A stretch of 64,000 nucleotides of DNA from JBEKTW01 sp963727845 (GCA_963727845.1 CAVSHI010000002.1:930001-994000); one strand, 5' to 3'; positions 1 to 7,657 are shown, counted from the stretch's first letter. Translations and numbers: made by a program. The notes: a model not told the origin generated them from the letters alone.

Positions 1-1
1 C

Positions 2-508
2 AACATCTATGTGAATATTGAAGACAAGAGCACCATTACCTCTTTCAACGCGAAGACGCTGAAGGTCATTAAAACATGGTCCATAGCTCCGGGAGAAGAG
101 GCTTCAGGCCTGGCAATCAACCGTAACAACCACCGGCTCTACTCCGTGGCGAGCAACAAAAAGATGATCGTTTCGGACTATGAAGCCGGGAAGGTCGTCG
201 CAGATATTCCAATCGGTGAGGGACCCGATGCCGCCGCATGCGACCCCGGGGCTCACTTTGTATTCAGCTCAAATGGCCGTGACGGAACTCTCTCTGTCAT
301 CCTCGAAGAAGAGCACGACACCTACACGCCTCTTGAGCCCGTGAAGACGCAGGAAAGCGCACGGACAATGTCGCTCGACCCGAAAACGCATCGGATCTAT
401 CTTGCTGCCGCAGAATTCGGAAAGGCCCCCGAACCGACGAAGGATAATCCTCGTCCACGGGCACCGATGATCCCCGACAGTTTTACAATATTGATTCTCG
501 GTCGATAG
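2..508 (+). CDS. C-terminal part of a YVTN/YncE-like beta-propeller protein (5' end outside window)
   Basis: The reading frame is open from the first bases and stops at 508, leaving about 168 residues of a larger protein. Repeating blade-like units are visible: phrases of the type 'NIYVNIEDKS', 'LAINRNNHRLYSV' and 'MSLDPKTHRIYLAA' alternate with 'VVADIPIGEGPDAAACDPG', as in YVTN-family beta-propellers (also called YncE-like). Proteins of this family are usually exported and bind ligands or act as scaffolds; no enzymatic residue is recognised here. It ends in a short strand (TILILGR). The start and any signal peptide lie upstream of the window, so the total length is unknown. Confidence 0.75.
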   Translation, partial: NIYVNIEDKSTITSFNAKTLKVIKTWSIAPGEEASGLAINRNNHRLYSVASNKKMIVSDYEAGKVVADIPIGEGPDAAACDPGAHFVFSSNGRDGTLSVILEEEHDTYTPLEPVKTQESARTMSLDPKTHRIYLAAAEFGKAPEPTKDNPRPRAPMIPDSFTILILGR

Positions 509-613
509 GACGGCATTCCTCGGTATTTCCCGTCGTGATTGGTATGGGGGGACAGGAAATGTCGCGTGTGTCAGGAGATCGACGCGCCGGTTCACTCCAA
601 CACGCCAGAGGTC

Positions 614-642
614 TTGAGTTTAAGTTTGGAGTTTAGTATATT
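614..642 (+). promoter_or_regulatory. Promoter candidate ahead of the structured leader and tRNA-Lys
   Basis: TTGAGT at 614-619 and TATATT at 637-642 are separated by exactly 17 bases, a good sigma70-type spacing. Read as the Bacteroidota pattern it is TTG-N20-TATATTAT. The predicted start near 650 would transcribe the structured stretch at 650-840 and then the two tRNA genes. Confidence 0.5.
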
Positions 643-649
643 ATCACAG

Positions 650-840
650 CACGGTAAAGCTAACGAACTGTCCAAACCAACGATTTTGGTTAACTGAGCC
701 CTTGCGGGTGTGCAATGCCTTTGGACGGGCTGTTAGCACCTGCAAGGGTTCGGTGTTAGTAAGAAGGGAACAGCTGCTACTAGACCTGCTAACAGATGCT
801 AACAACCTGAGTCTTTAGCAGGGGGAAAAACCCTCGAAAT
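650..840 (+). ncRNA. Candidate structured leader or small RNA upstream of tRNA-Lys
   Basis: No protein gene is visible between 509 and 847. The stretch is rich in complementary segments. A 6-bp hairpin with a 5-base loop lies at 675-691. A 14-bp stem pairs 697-710 with 737-750, allowing G-U pairs. An alternative stem pairs 670-676 with 720-726 and is mutually exclusive with parts of the first two. GCTAAC occurs three times (near 659, 791 and 799) and its complement GTTAGC once (733). A short hairpin (AGGG/CCCT) lies near 820-834. No known RNA family is recognised. It may be a free RNA, or a 5' leader removed when tRNA-Lys is processed. Confidence 0.3.
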
Positions 841-847
841 TGAAGCA

Positions 848-919
848 GAGCCCGTAGCTCAGGGGTAGAGCATCTGCCTTTTAAGCAGAGGGCCGTTGGT
901 TCGAGACCAACCGGGCTCA
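848..919 (+). tRNA. tRNA-Lys (anticodon TTT)
   Basis: Cloverleaf reads cleanly: 7-bp acceptor stem 848-854/912-918, D stem beginning GCTC, anticodon stem around the loop with TTT, T stem GTTGG/CCAAC closing TTCGAGA, discriminator A at 919. CCA is not encoded. It is followed about 90 bases later by tRNA-Leu on the same strand. Confidence 0.97.
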
Positions 920-928
920 CAAGAAATC

Positions 929-1005
929 AATTAAAAAGGAAAAAGTAAAAAATGCATTGTAAGGGCAGTGTTATTTTGAATTTTTAATTTTGACTTTTTA
1001 ATTGT
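929..1005 (+). repeat. AT-rich inverted repeat between two tRNA genes
   Basis: A purine-rich arm (AATTAAAAAGG... from 929) faces a complementary T-rich arm (...GACTTTTTAATT ending near 1003). The arms are imperfect, with about 25 bases in between. It could form an AU-rich hairpin separating tRNA-Lys from tRNA-Leu, or be a small dispersed repeat. Confidence 0.35.
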
Positions 1006-1011
1006 CTTATT

Positions 1012-1098
1012 GCGCGAGTGGTGGAACTGGCAGACACACCATCTTGAGGGGGTGGCGCCCGGAAGGGCATGCGAGTTCAAGTCTCGCCTCGCGCACCA
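1012..1098 (+). tRNA. tRNA-Leu (anticodon GAG)
   Basis: Class II tRNA with a long variable arm. Acceptor stem GCGCGAG (1012-1018) pairs with CTCGCGC (1088-1094); discriminator A, then an encoded CCA at 1096-1098. The anticodon loop TTGAGGG gives GAG. The variable arm has the CGCCC..GGGC pairing typical of tRNA-Leu. Confidence 0.97.
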
Positions 1099-1166
1099 GG
1101 TGTTTGTTGTGCCTAAACTTGATTTTTACAGGATTCAAGTGTATCTTACGAGGGAATAACCTGCTA

Positions 1167-1574
1167 ATGAAGCGCCTATTTGCCTATATCGCCCTTGCCG
1201 TGGTGTTTTTTGTCTGTGTTTCCCAGGCAGGAATAATTAGACCCGATTCATTCCAGGCAAGCAGCGACGGTTCGGACATCGTCCTGCGATGGATCACCGA
1301 TGATGAAACGAATGTTGCGTACTTCGAGATCGATAGGCGTACCGGCACGGACGGAGACTTCCTTGCCATCGGGACGCTCAACCCTAAAGGGCCTTCGCTG
1401 TATGAGTACACCGACTATTCTGCCTTTCGAAAAATCACCACCATTTATCAATACCGTGTGAAGGTCGTTTTCAGCGACAAGACTCCTCCGCTGTATGTCG
1501 GTCCTTTGACAGTCGCTCATTCGGTCTCGGGGGTTCGCAGGACCTGGGGGAGCATCAAAGCGATGTTTCGCTGA
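1167..1574 (+). CDS. Small secreted protein with a fibronectin type III-like fold
   Basis: 135 residues from ATG 1167. Longer in-frame starts would run into tRNA-Leu and are rejected. Residues 1-21 form a signal peptide (MKRLFAYIALAVVFFVCVSQA). The mature part is a single beta-sandwich-like domain ('DGSDIVLRWITDDETNVAYF', then 'IYQYRVKVVFSD'), resembling fibronectin type III modules. The end is basic (RTWGSIKAMFR). It lacks the T9SS sorting signal and any catalytic motif, so its role is unknown. It lies alone between the tRNA pair and maf, on the same strand as maf with a 90-base gap. Confidence 0.75.
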   Translation: MKRLFAYIALAVVFFVCVSQAGIIRPDSFQASSDGSDIVLRWITDDETNVAYFEIDRRTGTDGDFLAIGTLNPKGPSLYEYTDYSAFRKITTIYQYRVKVVFSDKTPPLYVGPLTVAHSVSGVRRTWGSIKAMFR

Positions 1575-1664
1575 GCAGAGACCGACGTGTAAGAAGATGG
1601 CAGACGTGAAGATGAGCGGGATCTCACTGCGTGGGGTTTCGCTTTTTTCGTTTCCGGTCTTTCG

Positions 1665-2258
1665 ATGAAGATGCTTGTGCCGAAAAGGCTCATCCTTGCG
1701 TCCGCTTCGCGCCGCCGACAGATTCTTTTGAGACAAGTTGGCCTCACATTCGAGGTGCGCGAGAGCGACATTGGCGAAGAATTTGAGAAAGGCCTGAGTA
1801 TCCCAGAGAACATGAAAACTCTCGCGCTCCGGAAAGCGCAGGCCGTTGTCAGGCCGTCCGATGATGCCATCGTCATCGGTGCGGACACGGTCGTCGTTCT
1901 TGACAATGAGGTACTCACGAAACCGAGGGATGGGCGGGATGCATGTCGAATGCTGGCGAAACTGAGCGGCCGTACCCATGAAGTCTATACCGGTTTCGTG
2001 CTGCTTGATTCTCCGACCGGGAACTCGGCATCAGCCGTGGAAACGACAAAGGTCACATTTCGAAACCTCTCCGGGAAAGAGATCGACGAGTACGTCTCGT
2101 CCGGTTCACCGATGGACAAAGCCGGTGCGTATGGAATCCAGGATGATTACGGCGCAGTCTTTGTAGAACGGATTGAAGGATGCTACTACAATGTGGTCGG
2201 ATTTCCACTCGCACGATTTTACGTCACGATGCAGGAATTTCAGAAACAATTAGCCTAG
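1665..2258 (+). CDS. maf: Maf-family nucleoside triphosphate pyrophosphatase
   Basis: 197 residues, usual for the family. Maf proteins hydrolyse non-canonical or excess nucleotides (dTTP/UTP in the YhdE subgroup) to the monophosphate in the cytoplasm and help restrain septum formation or limit mutagenic nucleotides. Visible motifs: N-terminal LILASASRRRQIL (the substrate-binding S-x-S-x-R-R loop), GADTVVVLD, KPRDGRDACRMLAKLSGR and the C-terminal DKAGAYGIQDDYG, typical of the dTTPase subgroup. The ATG at 1665 is used; a second in-frame ATG at 1671 is possible. The next gene starts 8 bases after the stop, so the two are probably cotranscribed. Confidence 0.92.
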   Translation: MKMLVPKRLILASASRRRQILLRQVGLTFEVRESDIGEEFEKGLSIPENMKTLALRKAQAVVRPSDDAIVIGADTVVVLDNEVLTKPRDGRDACRMLAKLSGRTHEVYTGFVLLDSPTGNSASAVETTKVTFRNLSGKEIDEYVSSGSPMDKAGAYGIQDDYGAVFVERIEGCYYNVVGFPLARFYVTMQEFQKQLA

Positions 2259-2265
2259 GGCGCTC

Positions 2266-2673
2266 ATGGAAAAGAAAATACGCGTACTCGTTGCGAAGGC
2301 CGGCCTTGACGGACATGACCGCGGCGCAAAGGTCGTCGCCGCCGCGCTCCGAGATGCCGGGATGGAAGTGATCTATACCGGACTACGGAAAACTCCCGAA
2401 ATGATCGTTGAAGCTGCGCTGCAGGAGGACGTCGACGCCATCGGCATCAGTTTGCTCAGCGGTGCGCACATGACGGTGTTCCCGCGCGTCCTGAAGCTCA
2501 TGAAAGAAAAAGGATTGGTTGATGTTCTTCTGTTCGGAGGCGGGATCATACCGGACCAGGATCTCAAAATGCTGAAGGAGATGGGTGTGGGGGAGCTCTT
2601 CACTCCGGGGGCGTCTACGATCGAAATCGTTAAGTACATCCGGGGCTGGGTGGAGAAGCACCGCTCCAATTGA
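2266..2673 (+). CDS. Free-standing B12-binding subunit of methylmalonyl-CoA-type mutase
   Basis: 135 residues that match only the C-terminal cobalamin-binding domain of methylmalonyl-CoA mutase. The B12 lower-ligand motif D-x-H-x-x-G is present (DGHDRG, about residues 18-23), followed by SLLSGAH and FGGGIIP, which line the nucleotide-loop pocket. In organisms with split mutases this protein carries B12 and pairs with a separate catalytic chain that interconverts succinyl-CoA and methylmalonyl-CoA. No catalytic chain is present in the window. It follows maf closely and converges on the polymerase gene, with 20 bases between the stops. Confidence 0.9.
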   Translation: MEKKIRVLVAKAGLDGHDRGAKVVAAALRDAGMEVIYTGLRKTPEMIVEAALQEDVDAIGISLLSGAHMTVFPRVLKLMKEKGLVDVLLFGGGIIPDQDLKMLKEMGVGELFTPGASTIEIVKYIRGWVEKHRSN

Positions 2674-2693
2674 AACCCTCCACCGGGCGAGGA

Positions 2694-5066
2694 TTATCCC
2701 TCATCCAGCCATATCTTGGGGTCGACTTGAATTGAGTCGCTCTCTTCGTCGGCAGCTTGCTGTGCCTCCTGGGCGACGGCCGCAGTCTTGATGCTGATAC
2801 CCTTCGCTGAGAACCCGAAAAGATCGTCGAAGGAAAAGATCGCTTGAAAATCCTGCGGTTCGAAAAAACTCTCGAACTTTCCGGCGAATTCATCCAGACG
2901 CCTGAGATAGTAGGGGATATTCTCATCGGGGAAATTCGGATCCCATTCGTCAGACAGTTTGCAATTCTCAAATCCTTTCACTGTCGCTTCGCTACCTGTA
3001 ATATAGAAAGAAATGCGGTCGCCCGGTTTCCATCGTAGATTTGCGGCGATTGCGACCTCGTAACTTGCCGTTCGATTGCGTTTTCCATCCGCGACTTCTT
3101 TGGAGTATTGCGATATGCCTTCCTTCAGTACCTCCGTGCGCGAGAATTCGGCCACCGTCAGTTTCCGTTGAGATAAGTCGGTGCGCAGGTTGACGTAGAT
3201 CTCATGGAGCCGGTTGAGATCGTTTTTAAGCAGCGCTTGGATCGAATCTGCAATGAACCGTCTGCCGAACCCTTCCAGGTTGCGCGAAATCAGGGACGAG
3301 CCCCGTATCCTGATCTTGTCGTCGTAGCCGAGGAGAGCGTAGTTTTTCTTTTTGTAACTGAGCATCTTCTCGTATCTGCCGTCGATACTGAGGTTGATTC
3401 CCTCCGGCAGCAGCTTCGACATACGGCGGGTGAACGCCCGTTCAGCTGCTTCCGTTTTAAGGGCGGGGGGCGAGACGAACAAGATCCCGTCGGTGTCAAC
3501 CTCGACGACCGTGCCGCCGTTCTCGGAAATGGCGTCGATGAGCTGTGTGAGGAGTTTTTGGCCGGTTTTCGTGATGCGGTCGGCGGCTGCATAATCGTTG
3601 AAGAGGGCCCTGCCATAGCCCAGGTATCCGTAGAAGGAGTTGATGAGAATTTTGTATGCTGACTGCATCGCATCCCATTTTGCCTTTTCAACACCGTTCT
3701 TCTCCGCCTTCATCCGTTTTTTCGCGTCCAGCCGTATTGTCAGGAGACCCTCCAGCACGTGCAGAAAAATACCCAATGAGTCGGTTGCCGGGGCGATTTT
3801 TGCGGTTGTCATGATGGAAGGATACATGGATTCAACGTCGACGTGAAGAATGGGGCCAAGAACCCCGGTGTGGAAAACGTCGGCATATCCGCCGGTCGTC
3901 TGTGTGCCGGGTTGCGGCTTCGGTACCGAGTGTTTTTGCCGAACATACTCACGCAGCAGGATGGACTCAATTCTCGATGACGCGCCGAGCCGGGCCAGCG
4001 TGCCATAGTTGCCGGGAACGATTTGGGACAGGTAGAAAATGTTGGGAGAAAGGTAGTCGCTCACGAATCTCGTTTCATGGGCATTATCAAGCGCGTAGCG
4101 GATGAGCACATCGGGCTCATGTTCCCAATACCAGGATATCCTGTCCTGTTTGACGTAGACCCTGCCGGTTTTTGCCAGGCCGAATTGCTGGGCGACATGC
4201 CCGAGACCATAGCGTTCGAGCGACCGTTTGGAAGAGTCGTGGGTTTGGACTAACTGCCGTGTGTCGATAATATGCCTTCCCGCAATTTCGTACAAGGAAT
4301 AGTCCGGAGTCCGGTCGGAGAAGGCGGAACGGGAATCAAGAGAATGGAGGCTGGAACCGTCACGGCCCAGTGCACATTCAACGTTATGCATCTCGCACCG
4401 TCCGAGGAGATACGGCAAATCTGCATAGTAGATATTATGGCCTTCGATGACGTCCGGGTCCTGGTCATGGATGATGCGAACGAATTCTTCCAGCATCTCC
4501 CGTTCGTTGTATTTCTTCGCGTCGATAACGTATTCCCAGCCCCGGTTATCAGAGAGCGTAAGCAGAAACATCCGGTTTTCGCGCCGGTTCGGATTGCCGT
4601 AGTTGAGTCCCCGGGCATATGTGGTTTCGACATTAAGCTGCAATCGATGAAGGTCTTCAAACTGCATTTGCTTGAACAGCGTCTTACCGGTTTGAATGAG
4701 GAATTGTGAAACGGGGTCGGTTCGAACGTGGATGAGATCAAGCTCAGCATAACTATCGACCTTCTCGCCGCGCTCCGCGGCATACCGGGCAATGATGAAA
4801 TGAACGGCGCTCCACATGTCAGCCCAGCGGGTGAAGGCGCAGAGATAGCGGTAAAAGTTCTTGCCGTCTAGTTCGCGAATCCAGTGTTTTTCGGAGAAGC
4901 CGTTGAGGTACGATGCGTCGGCGAGAAAGAGAAAGGGATAAAACTCGTCGTCGTGCGGCACAACGGACTCGCCGGCGCGCGCATACACTCTCATCCGGTT
5001 CTCGCCGACTTGCTGGACGGCGACGATGCGCTCTTCGGGGTTATGTCCGTGGAGTGCCGGATCCAT
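2694..5066 (-). CDS. Family B DNA polymerase with altered exonuclease motifs
   Basis: 790 residues. The polymerase site looks complete: motif A DVESMYPSIM (D410), motif B KILINSFYG (K472, N476, Y479), motif C VDTDG (D524, D526) and a KKKNY segment. The proofreading domain is unusual. Exo I reads LNVETT, so Asn145 replaces the usual Asp of D-x-E while Glu147 stays. Exo II is normal (GHNIYYADLPYL, N211 and D216). Exo III reads RYALDNAHET, so Asn328 replaces the Asp expected four residues after Tyr324. Both are AAT codons, one base from GAT. The enzyme should synthesise DNA but may proofread poorly; a repair or translesion role is an inference. It is the last gene of a minus-strand run with slipin and nfeD, 12 bases after the slipin stop. 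Confidence 0.9.
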   Translation of the reverse strand: MDPALHGHNPEERIVAVQQVGENRMRVYARAGESVVPHDDEFYPFLFLADASYLNGFSEKHWIRELDGKNFYRYLCAFTRWADMWSAVHFIIARYAAERGEKVDSYAELDLIHVRTDPVSQFLIQTGKTLFKQMQFEDLHRLQLNVETTYARGLNYGNPNRRENRMFLLTLSDNRGWEYVIDAKKYNEREMLEEFVRIIHDQDPDVIEGHNIYYADLPYLLGRCEMHNVECALGRDGSSLHSLDSRSAFSDRTPDYSLYEIAGRHIIDTRQLVQTHDSSKRSLERYGLGHVAQQFGLAKTGRVYVKQDRISWYWEHEPDVLIRYALDNAHETRFVSDYLSPNIFYLSQIVPGNYGTLARLGASSRIESILLREYVRQKHSVPKPQPGTQTTGGYADVFHTGVLGPILHVDVESMYPSIMTTAKIAPATDSLGIFLHVLEGLLTIRLDAKKRMKAEKNGVEKAKWDAMQSAYKILINSFYGYLGYGRALFNDYAAADRITKTGQKLLTQLIDAISENGGTVVEVDTDGILFVSPPALKTEAAERAFTRRMSKLLPEGINLSIDGRYEKMLSYKKKNYALLGYDDKIRIRGSSLISRNLEGFGRRFIADSIQALLKNDLNRLHEIYVNLRTDLSQRKLTVAEFSRTEVLKEGISQYSKEVADGKRNRTASYEVAIAANLRWKPGDRISFYITGSEATVKGFENCKLSDEWDPNFPDENIPYYLRRLDEFAGKFESFFEPQDFQAIFSFDDLFGFSAKGISIKTAAVAQEAQQAADEESDSIQVDPKIWLDEG

Positions 5067-5078
5067 CGAAGCCCGGAA

Positions 5079-5840
5079 TTACCTCTTCTTCTCCTTTTCG
5101 AGGAACGGTGTGAGAAGGTCGATTGGAACGGGGAAGAGGATAGTTGAATTCTTATCGGCAGCAATCTCCGTCAGGGTTTGCAGAAATCGCAACTGAAGCG
5201 CGATCGGGTTGACAGCGATGACGGCTGCGGCGTCGGAGAGTTTGTGACTTGCCTGGAGTTCACCTTCCGCATGGACAACCTTGGCACGGCGTTCACGCTC
5301 GGCTTCCGCTTGTTTGGCCATGGCGCGCTGCATTTCGATGGGCAGGTCAATCTGCTTGACCTCAACATTCGAAACCTTGATGCCCCAGGGTTCCGTATGT
5401 TCGTCAATGATCTTCGCCAATTCCCGGTTGATCTTGTCGCGCTGGGCGAGGAGCTCGTCCAATTCCGACTGGCCGAGGATGCTGCGCAGGGTGGTTTGCG
5501 AAAGCTGCGAGGTCGCGAAAAGGAAGTTCTCTACGTCGACGATGGCTTTCTCGGGTTGCATAACTCTGAAATAGACAACGGCATTCACCTTGATTGACAC
5601 GTTGTCCTTGGTGATGATATCCTGTGGCGGAACGTCGAGCACCACCGTCCGCAGACTGACCTTCACCATGCGGTCAACCATGGGAATCAGGAATATGATT
5701 CCGGGACCTTTGGCGCCGATAAGCCTTCCCAGCCGGAAGACCACGCCGCGCTCGTACTCCCGCAGAATGCGAATGGCGTTCGAGAGGATGATGATCCCGA
5801 ATAAAACTGCTATGAAAACAAATGCGGATACAATTTCCAT
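5079..5840 (-). CDS. Slipin / SPFH (band 7) membrane protein
   Basis: 253 residues. An N-terminal membrane anchor (about residues 4-24) is followed by the SPFH domain ('EYERGVVFRLGRLIGAKGPG', 'IPMVDRMVKVSLR', 'TKDNVSIKVNAVVYFRV') and a helical, charged segment rich in Ala/Glu (AKQAEAERERRAKVVHAEGE) that oligomerises. The family forms ring-like scaffolds in membrane microdomains. The neighbour upstream is nfeD, its usual partner: NfeD proteins are membrane serine proteases of the ClpP class that act with slipins in membrane quality control. The order nfeD then slipin with an 11-base gap is the standard operon. Confidence 0.93.
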   Translation of the reverse strand: MEIVSAFVFIAVLFGIIILSNAIRILREYERGVVFRLGRLIGAKGPGIIFLIPMVDRMVKVSLRTVVLDVPPQDIITKDNVSIKVNAVVYFRVMQPEKAIVDVENFLFATSQLSQTTLRSILGQSELDELLAQRDKINRELAKIIDEHTEPWGIKVSNVEVKQIDLPIEMQRAMAKQAEAERERRAKVVHAEGELQASHKLSDAAAVIAVNPIALQLRFLQTLTEIAADKNSTILFPVPIDLLTPFLEKEKKR

Positions 5841-5851
5841 ACAATCTCCTG

Positions 5852-6397
5852 TTAGATTATAGCTTGTGATTTTCTGACTTTGAGTGTGAGATTTGCGACC
5901 TCTTCCACTCGCACACGGGTTCCTTTTTTGATGGTTCCATCCAGACTGACAGCCGACCAGAGTTCGCCGTGGACTTTCACCTGTCCACCCGGTTTCAGGT
6001 CGGAATAGGCTTCGCCCACTTCCCCCACCATTCCCTGGCTGCCCGTTGTCGGTTTCCGTCGCTGGGCAGTGATCCCCTTGCCGATGGCAAATACAAAAAA
6101 TGCAACCGTGAGGGCCACCGTCACAACGACAACTTCCCAGGAAATCGACACCAACTCAAGCGTGGAATGAGATTGAAACAACATTAGTGAACCGAGCAGG
6201 AGTGAGATGACGCCGCCCGCTGCGAGGAGTCCATGACTTACGATCTTTATTTCGAGGAGGAACAGGAGGACGGCGAAAATGATGAGCGCGACCCCTGCAT
6301 AATTGACGGGAAGCGTATGAAGCGAATAGAATGCCAGCACAAGACAGATGAACCCCACGACACCCGGCAGAATGGATCCGGGGTTATAGAGACTCAA
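5852..6397 (-). CDS. NfeD, C-terminal membrane and OB-fold part (split gene)
   Basis: 181 residues from a TTG codon at 6397. It begins SLYNPGSILPGVVGF, which in intact NfeD proteins follows directly on the sequence that ends the upstream frame. Four or so hydrophobic segments occupy residues 10-110 and an OB-like domain follows ('GMVGEVGEAYSDLKPGGQVK', 'ALWSAV'-like strands, 'GTRVRVEEV'). The frame overlaps the protease part by 14 bases. Either a one-base change split an originally single gene, or the two parts are made by coupled reinitiation at the TTG codon; no convincing ribosome binding site is seen before it. Confidence 0.8.
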   Translation of the reverse strand: MSLYNPGSILPGVVGFICLVLAFYSLHTLPVNYAGVALIIFAVLLFLLEIKIVSHGLLAAGGVISLLLGSLMLFQSHSTLELVSISWEVVVVTVALTVAFFVFAIGKGITAQRRKPTTGSQGMVGEVGEAYSDLKPGGQVKVHGELWSAVSLDGTIKKGTRVRVEEVANLTLKVRKSQAII

Positions 6398-7145
6398 ATA
6401 GCAGACCGTAGACTCCGAGCATCATGAGGATATAGGCGATATTTGGGTCGGTGAGAATTTCAAGGATTTTTTGCCGGAAGGAAATTTCAAACGTTTCGAT
6501 GACGGCATTCCTCGTTGCAAGGACTCGTACGCCGGCGGAAGTCTCCACCTGCCTACCGTCAATCTTTTCCAACAATTCCCTGATCCCCGAAGCGATCGTG
6601 TCAATAACGTTTTTTTCGAGCGCTTCAGTCTCCGTCAGGGCGACACTCCTTCGTACAGCGTCTTCCGCCCACGCCACGTTGCGATTTCGTTTTTCGCTAA
6701 TCGTTCTGATGAATGCCGCCGCGTCGTTCGTCGCTTTTGCCATCATGATCGAGTCTTGCTGTTCACCCATCGTGACCGGATGGGCAGCGCCGATGTTCGT
6801 TCCGGGCGCCATGGCAGCAATGTGCGCCGCCATCGTGACGAAAACACCCGCAGATGCCGCTTGTGCACCGGCGGGAGACACATAGACGACAACGGGCAGG
6901 GGGGATGTCAGAAAATCGGTGACAATGTCGCGCGTGGAATTCAACAAACCTCCCGGCGTATTGAGCTGGATGACGAGACATTCTGCGCCGGCCGAGGAGG
7001 CTCGCTCGAGAGCATCATGGATGTAATCAGCGGTGGCAGGGTTAATGGCGCCTTCCACCGTGATCACATGAACGACGGGCGGTCCGGCATAACCGAGCGT
7101 CGTAAGGAGCAATAATGTTGCTATATGGGCAAGGGAGTGTCGCAC
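6384..7145 (-). CDS. NfeD, N-terminal ClpP-class serine protease part (split gene)
   Basis: 253 residues. A signal peptide (about 1-20, ending GYAGPP) precedes a ClpP-like protease domain: LNTPGG forms the oxyanion region, Ser lies in GAQAASAGVFV near residue 100, and a Lys in the following helix (SIMMAKATNDAAAF) completes a Ser-Lys dyad. Two hydrophobic segments begin near the end (IAYILMMLGVYGLLFE), and the frame then stops at ESL, exactly where intact homologues continue with LYNPGS. That continuation is found in the +1 frame, in the next gene. In other bacteria the full protein cleaves membrane-associated substrates with its slipin partner. Confidence 0.85.
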   Translation of the reverse strand: MRHSLAHIATLLLLTTLGYAGPPVVHVITVEGAINPATADYIHDALERASSAGAECLVIQLNTPGGLLNSTRDIVTDFLTSPLPVVVYVSPAGAQAASAGVFVTMAAHIAAMAPGTNIGAAHPVTMGEQQDSIMMAKATNDAAAFIRTISEKRNRNVAWAEDAVRRSVALTETEALEKNVIDTIASGIRELLEKIDGRQVETSAGVRVLATRNAVIETFEISFRQKILEILTDPNIAYILMMLGVYGLLFESL

Positions 7146-7244
7146 GATACCAAGGTAATGAAAAATTCACGCTTTGGCAATGCGTGTCTGAACCGCTGAT
7201 GAACGTGATACAATATCGTCCGAACGATCTGGAGCGTAGTTGGG

Positions 7245-7331
7245 CGGAAAGGGAGAGATTCGAACTCTCGGTACCCTTTCGGGTACACACGCTCTCCAGG
7301 CGTGCCAGTTAAACCACTCCTGCACCTTTCC
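7245..7331 (-). tRNA. tRNA-Ser (anticodon GGA)
   Basis: Class II tRNA on the minus strand. The acceptor stem GGAAAGG (5' end at 7331) pairs with CCTTTCC, the discriminator is G as expected for serine, the anticodon loop CTGGAGA gives GGA, and the variable arm is a GTACCC/GGGTAC hairpin. The T stem GAGAG/CTCTC closes TTCGAAT. CCA is not fully encoded. Confidence 0.96.
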
Positions 7332-7407
7332 AAATGCCACGTAATATACGGTAAATTCGCCAAAAGAAAAAGTCGGCTCCTTGCGTCGGTATCGCAGGTT
7401 GAGGGTG

Positions 7408-7499
7408 AAAAAAAAGCACTCAGGTCGGGGACGTACCTGAGCGCTTCCAAAATCTATTCACGCCAAGAATGCGGCATGAATAGACATAACCTTAATGAT
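7408..7499 (-). ncRNA. Candidate small RNA, about 92 nt, with its own promoter and terminator
   Basis: On the minus strand a near-ideal promoter (7507-7535) is followed by two perfect hairpins and a T-run. Hairpin 1 pairs 7473-7484 with 7453-7464 (12 bp, 8-base loop). Hairpin 2 pairs 7435-7446 with 7414-7425 (12 bp) and is followed by eight T residues (7415-7408), an intrinsic terminator. Each hairpin has one G-U pair on the minus strand that would be an A-C mismatch on the plus strand, which points to minus as the transcribed strand. There is no open reading frame of note. The tRNA-Ser gene lies 77 bases beyond the terminator. No known RNA family is recognised. Confidence 0.65.
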
Positions 7500-7506
7500 G
7501 TACGGA

Positions 7507-7535
7507 AGTATACTCAACGAACGAGAAAGTGTCAA
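7507..7535 (-). promoter_or_regulatory. Promoter of the small RNA
   Basis: Read on the minus strand: TTGACA (7535-7530), 17 bases, TATACT (7512-7507). This is a textbook sigma70-type promoter, and also fits TTG-N20-TATACTTC. The predicted start is at about 7499-7500. Confidence 0.65.
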
Positions 7536-7657
7536 GGCCTTAAAAATTAGAAATTAACAAAAAAATACGTTAGAATTACCTAAGAATGATCTCTGGCACC
7601 AAGCTTGTGTTGTGTCTGGCATTGATCCTAAATTAACGAGAAAATGATGATTGTAGG

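Noticed and set aside
269..595. A 108-codon frame on the minus strand opposite the first gene
   Set aside because: It is the complement of a well-supported propeller gene.
1002..1166. Longer N-terminus for the small secreted protein starting at 1002
   Set aside because: The extension is the translated tRNA-Leu gene; the signal peptide begins at ATG 1167.
7121..7450. Open frame across the tRNA-Ser and small RNA region on the minus strand
   Set aside because: It covers a perfect tRNA and a terminator and has no protein-like features.
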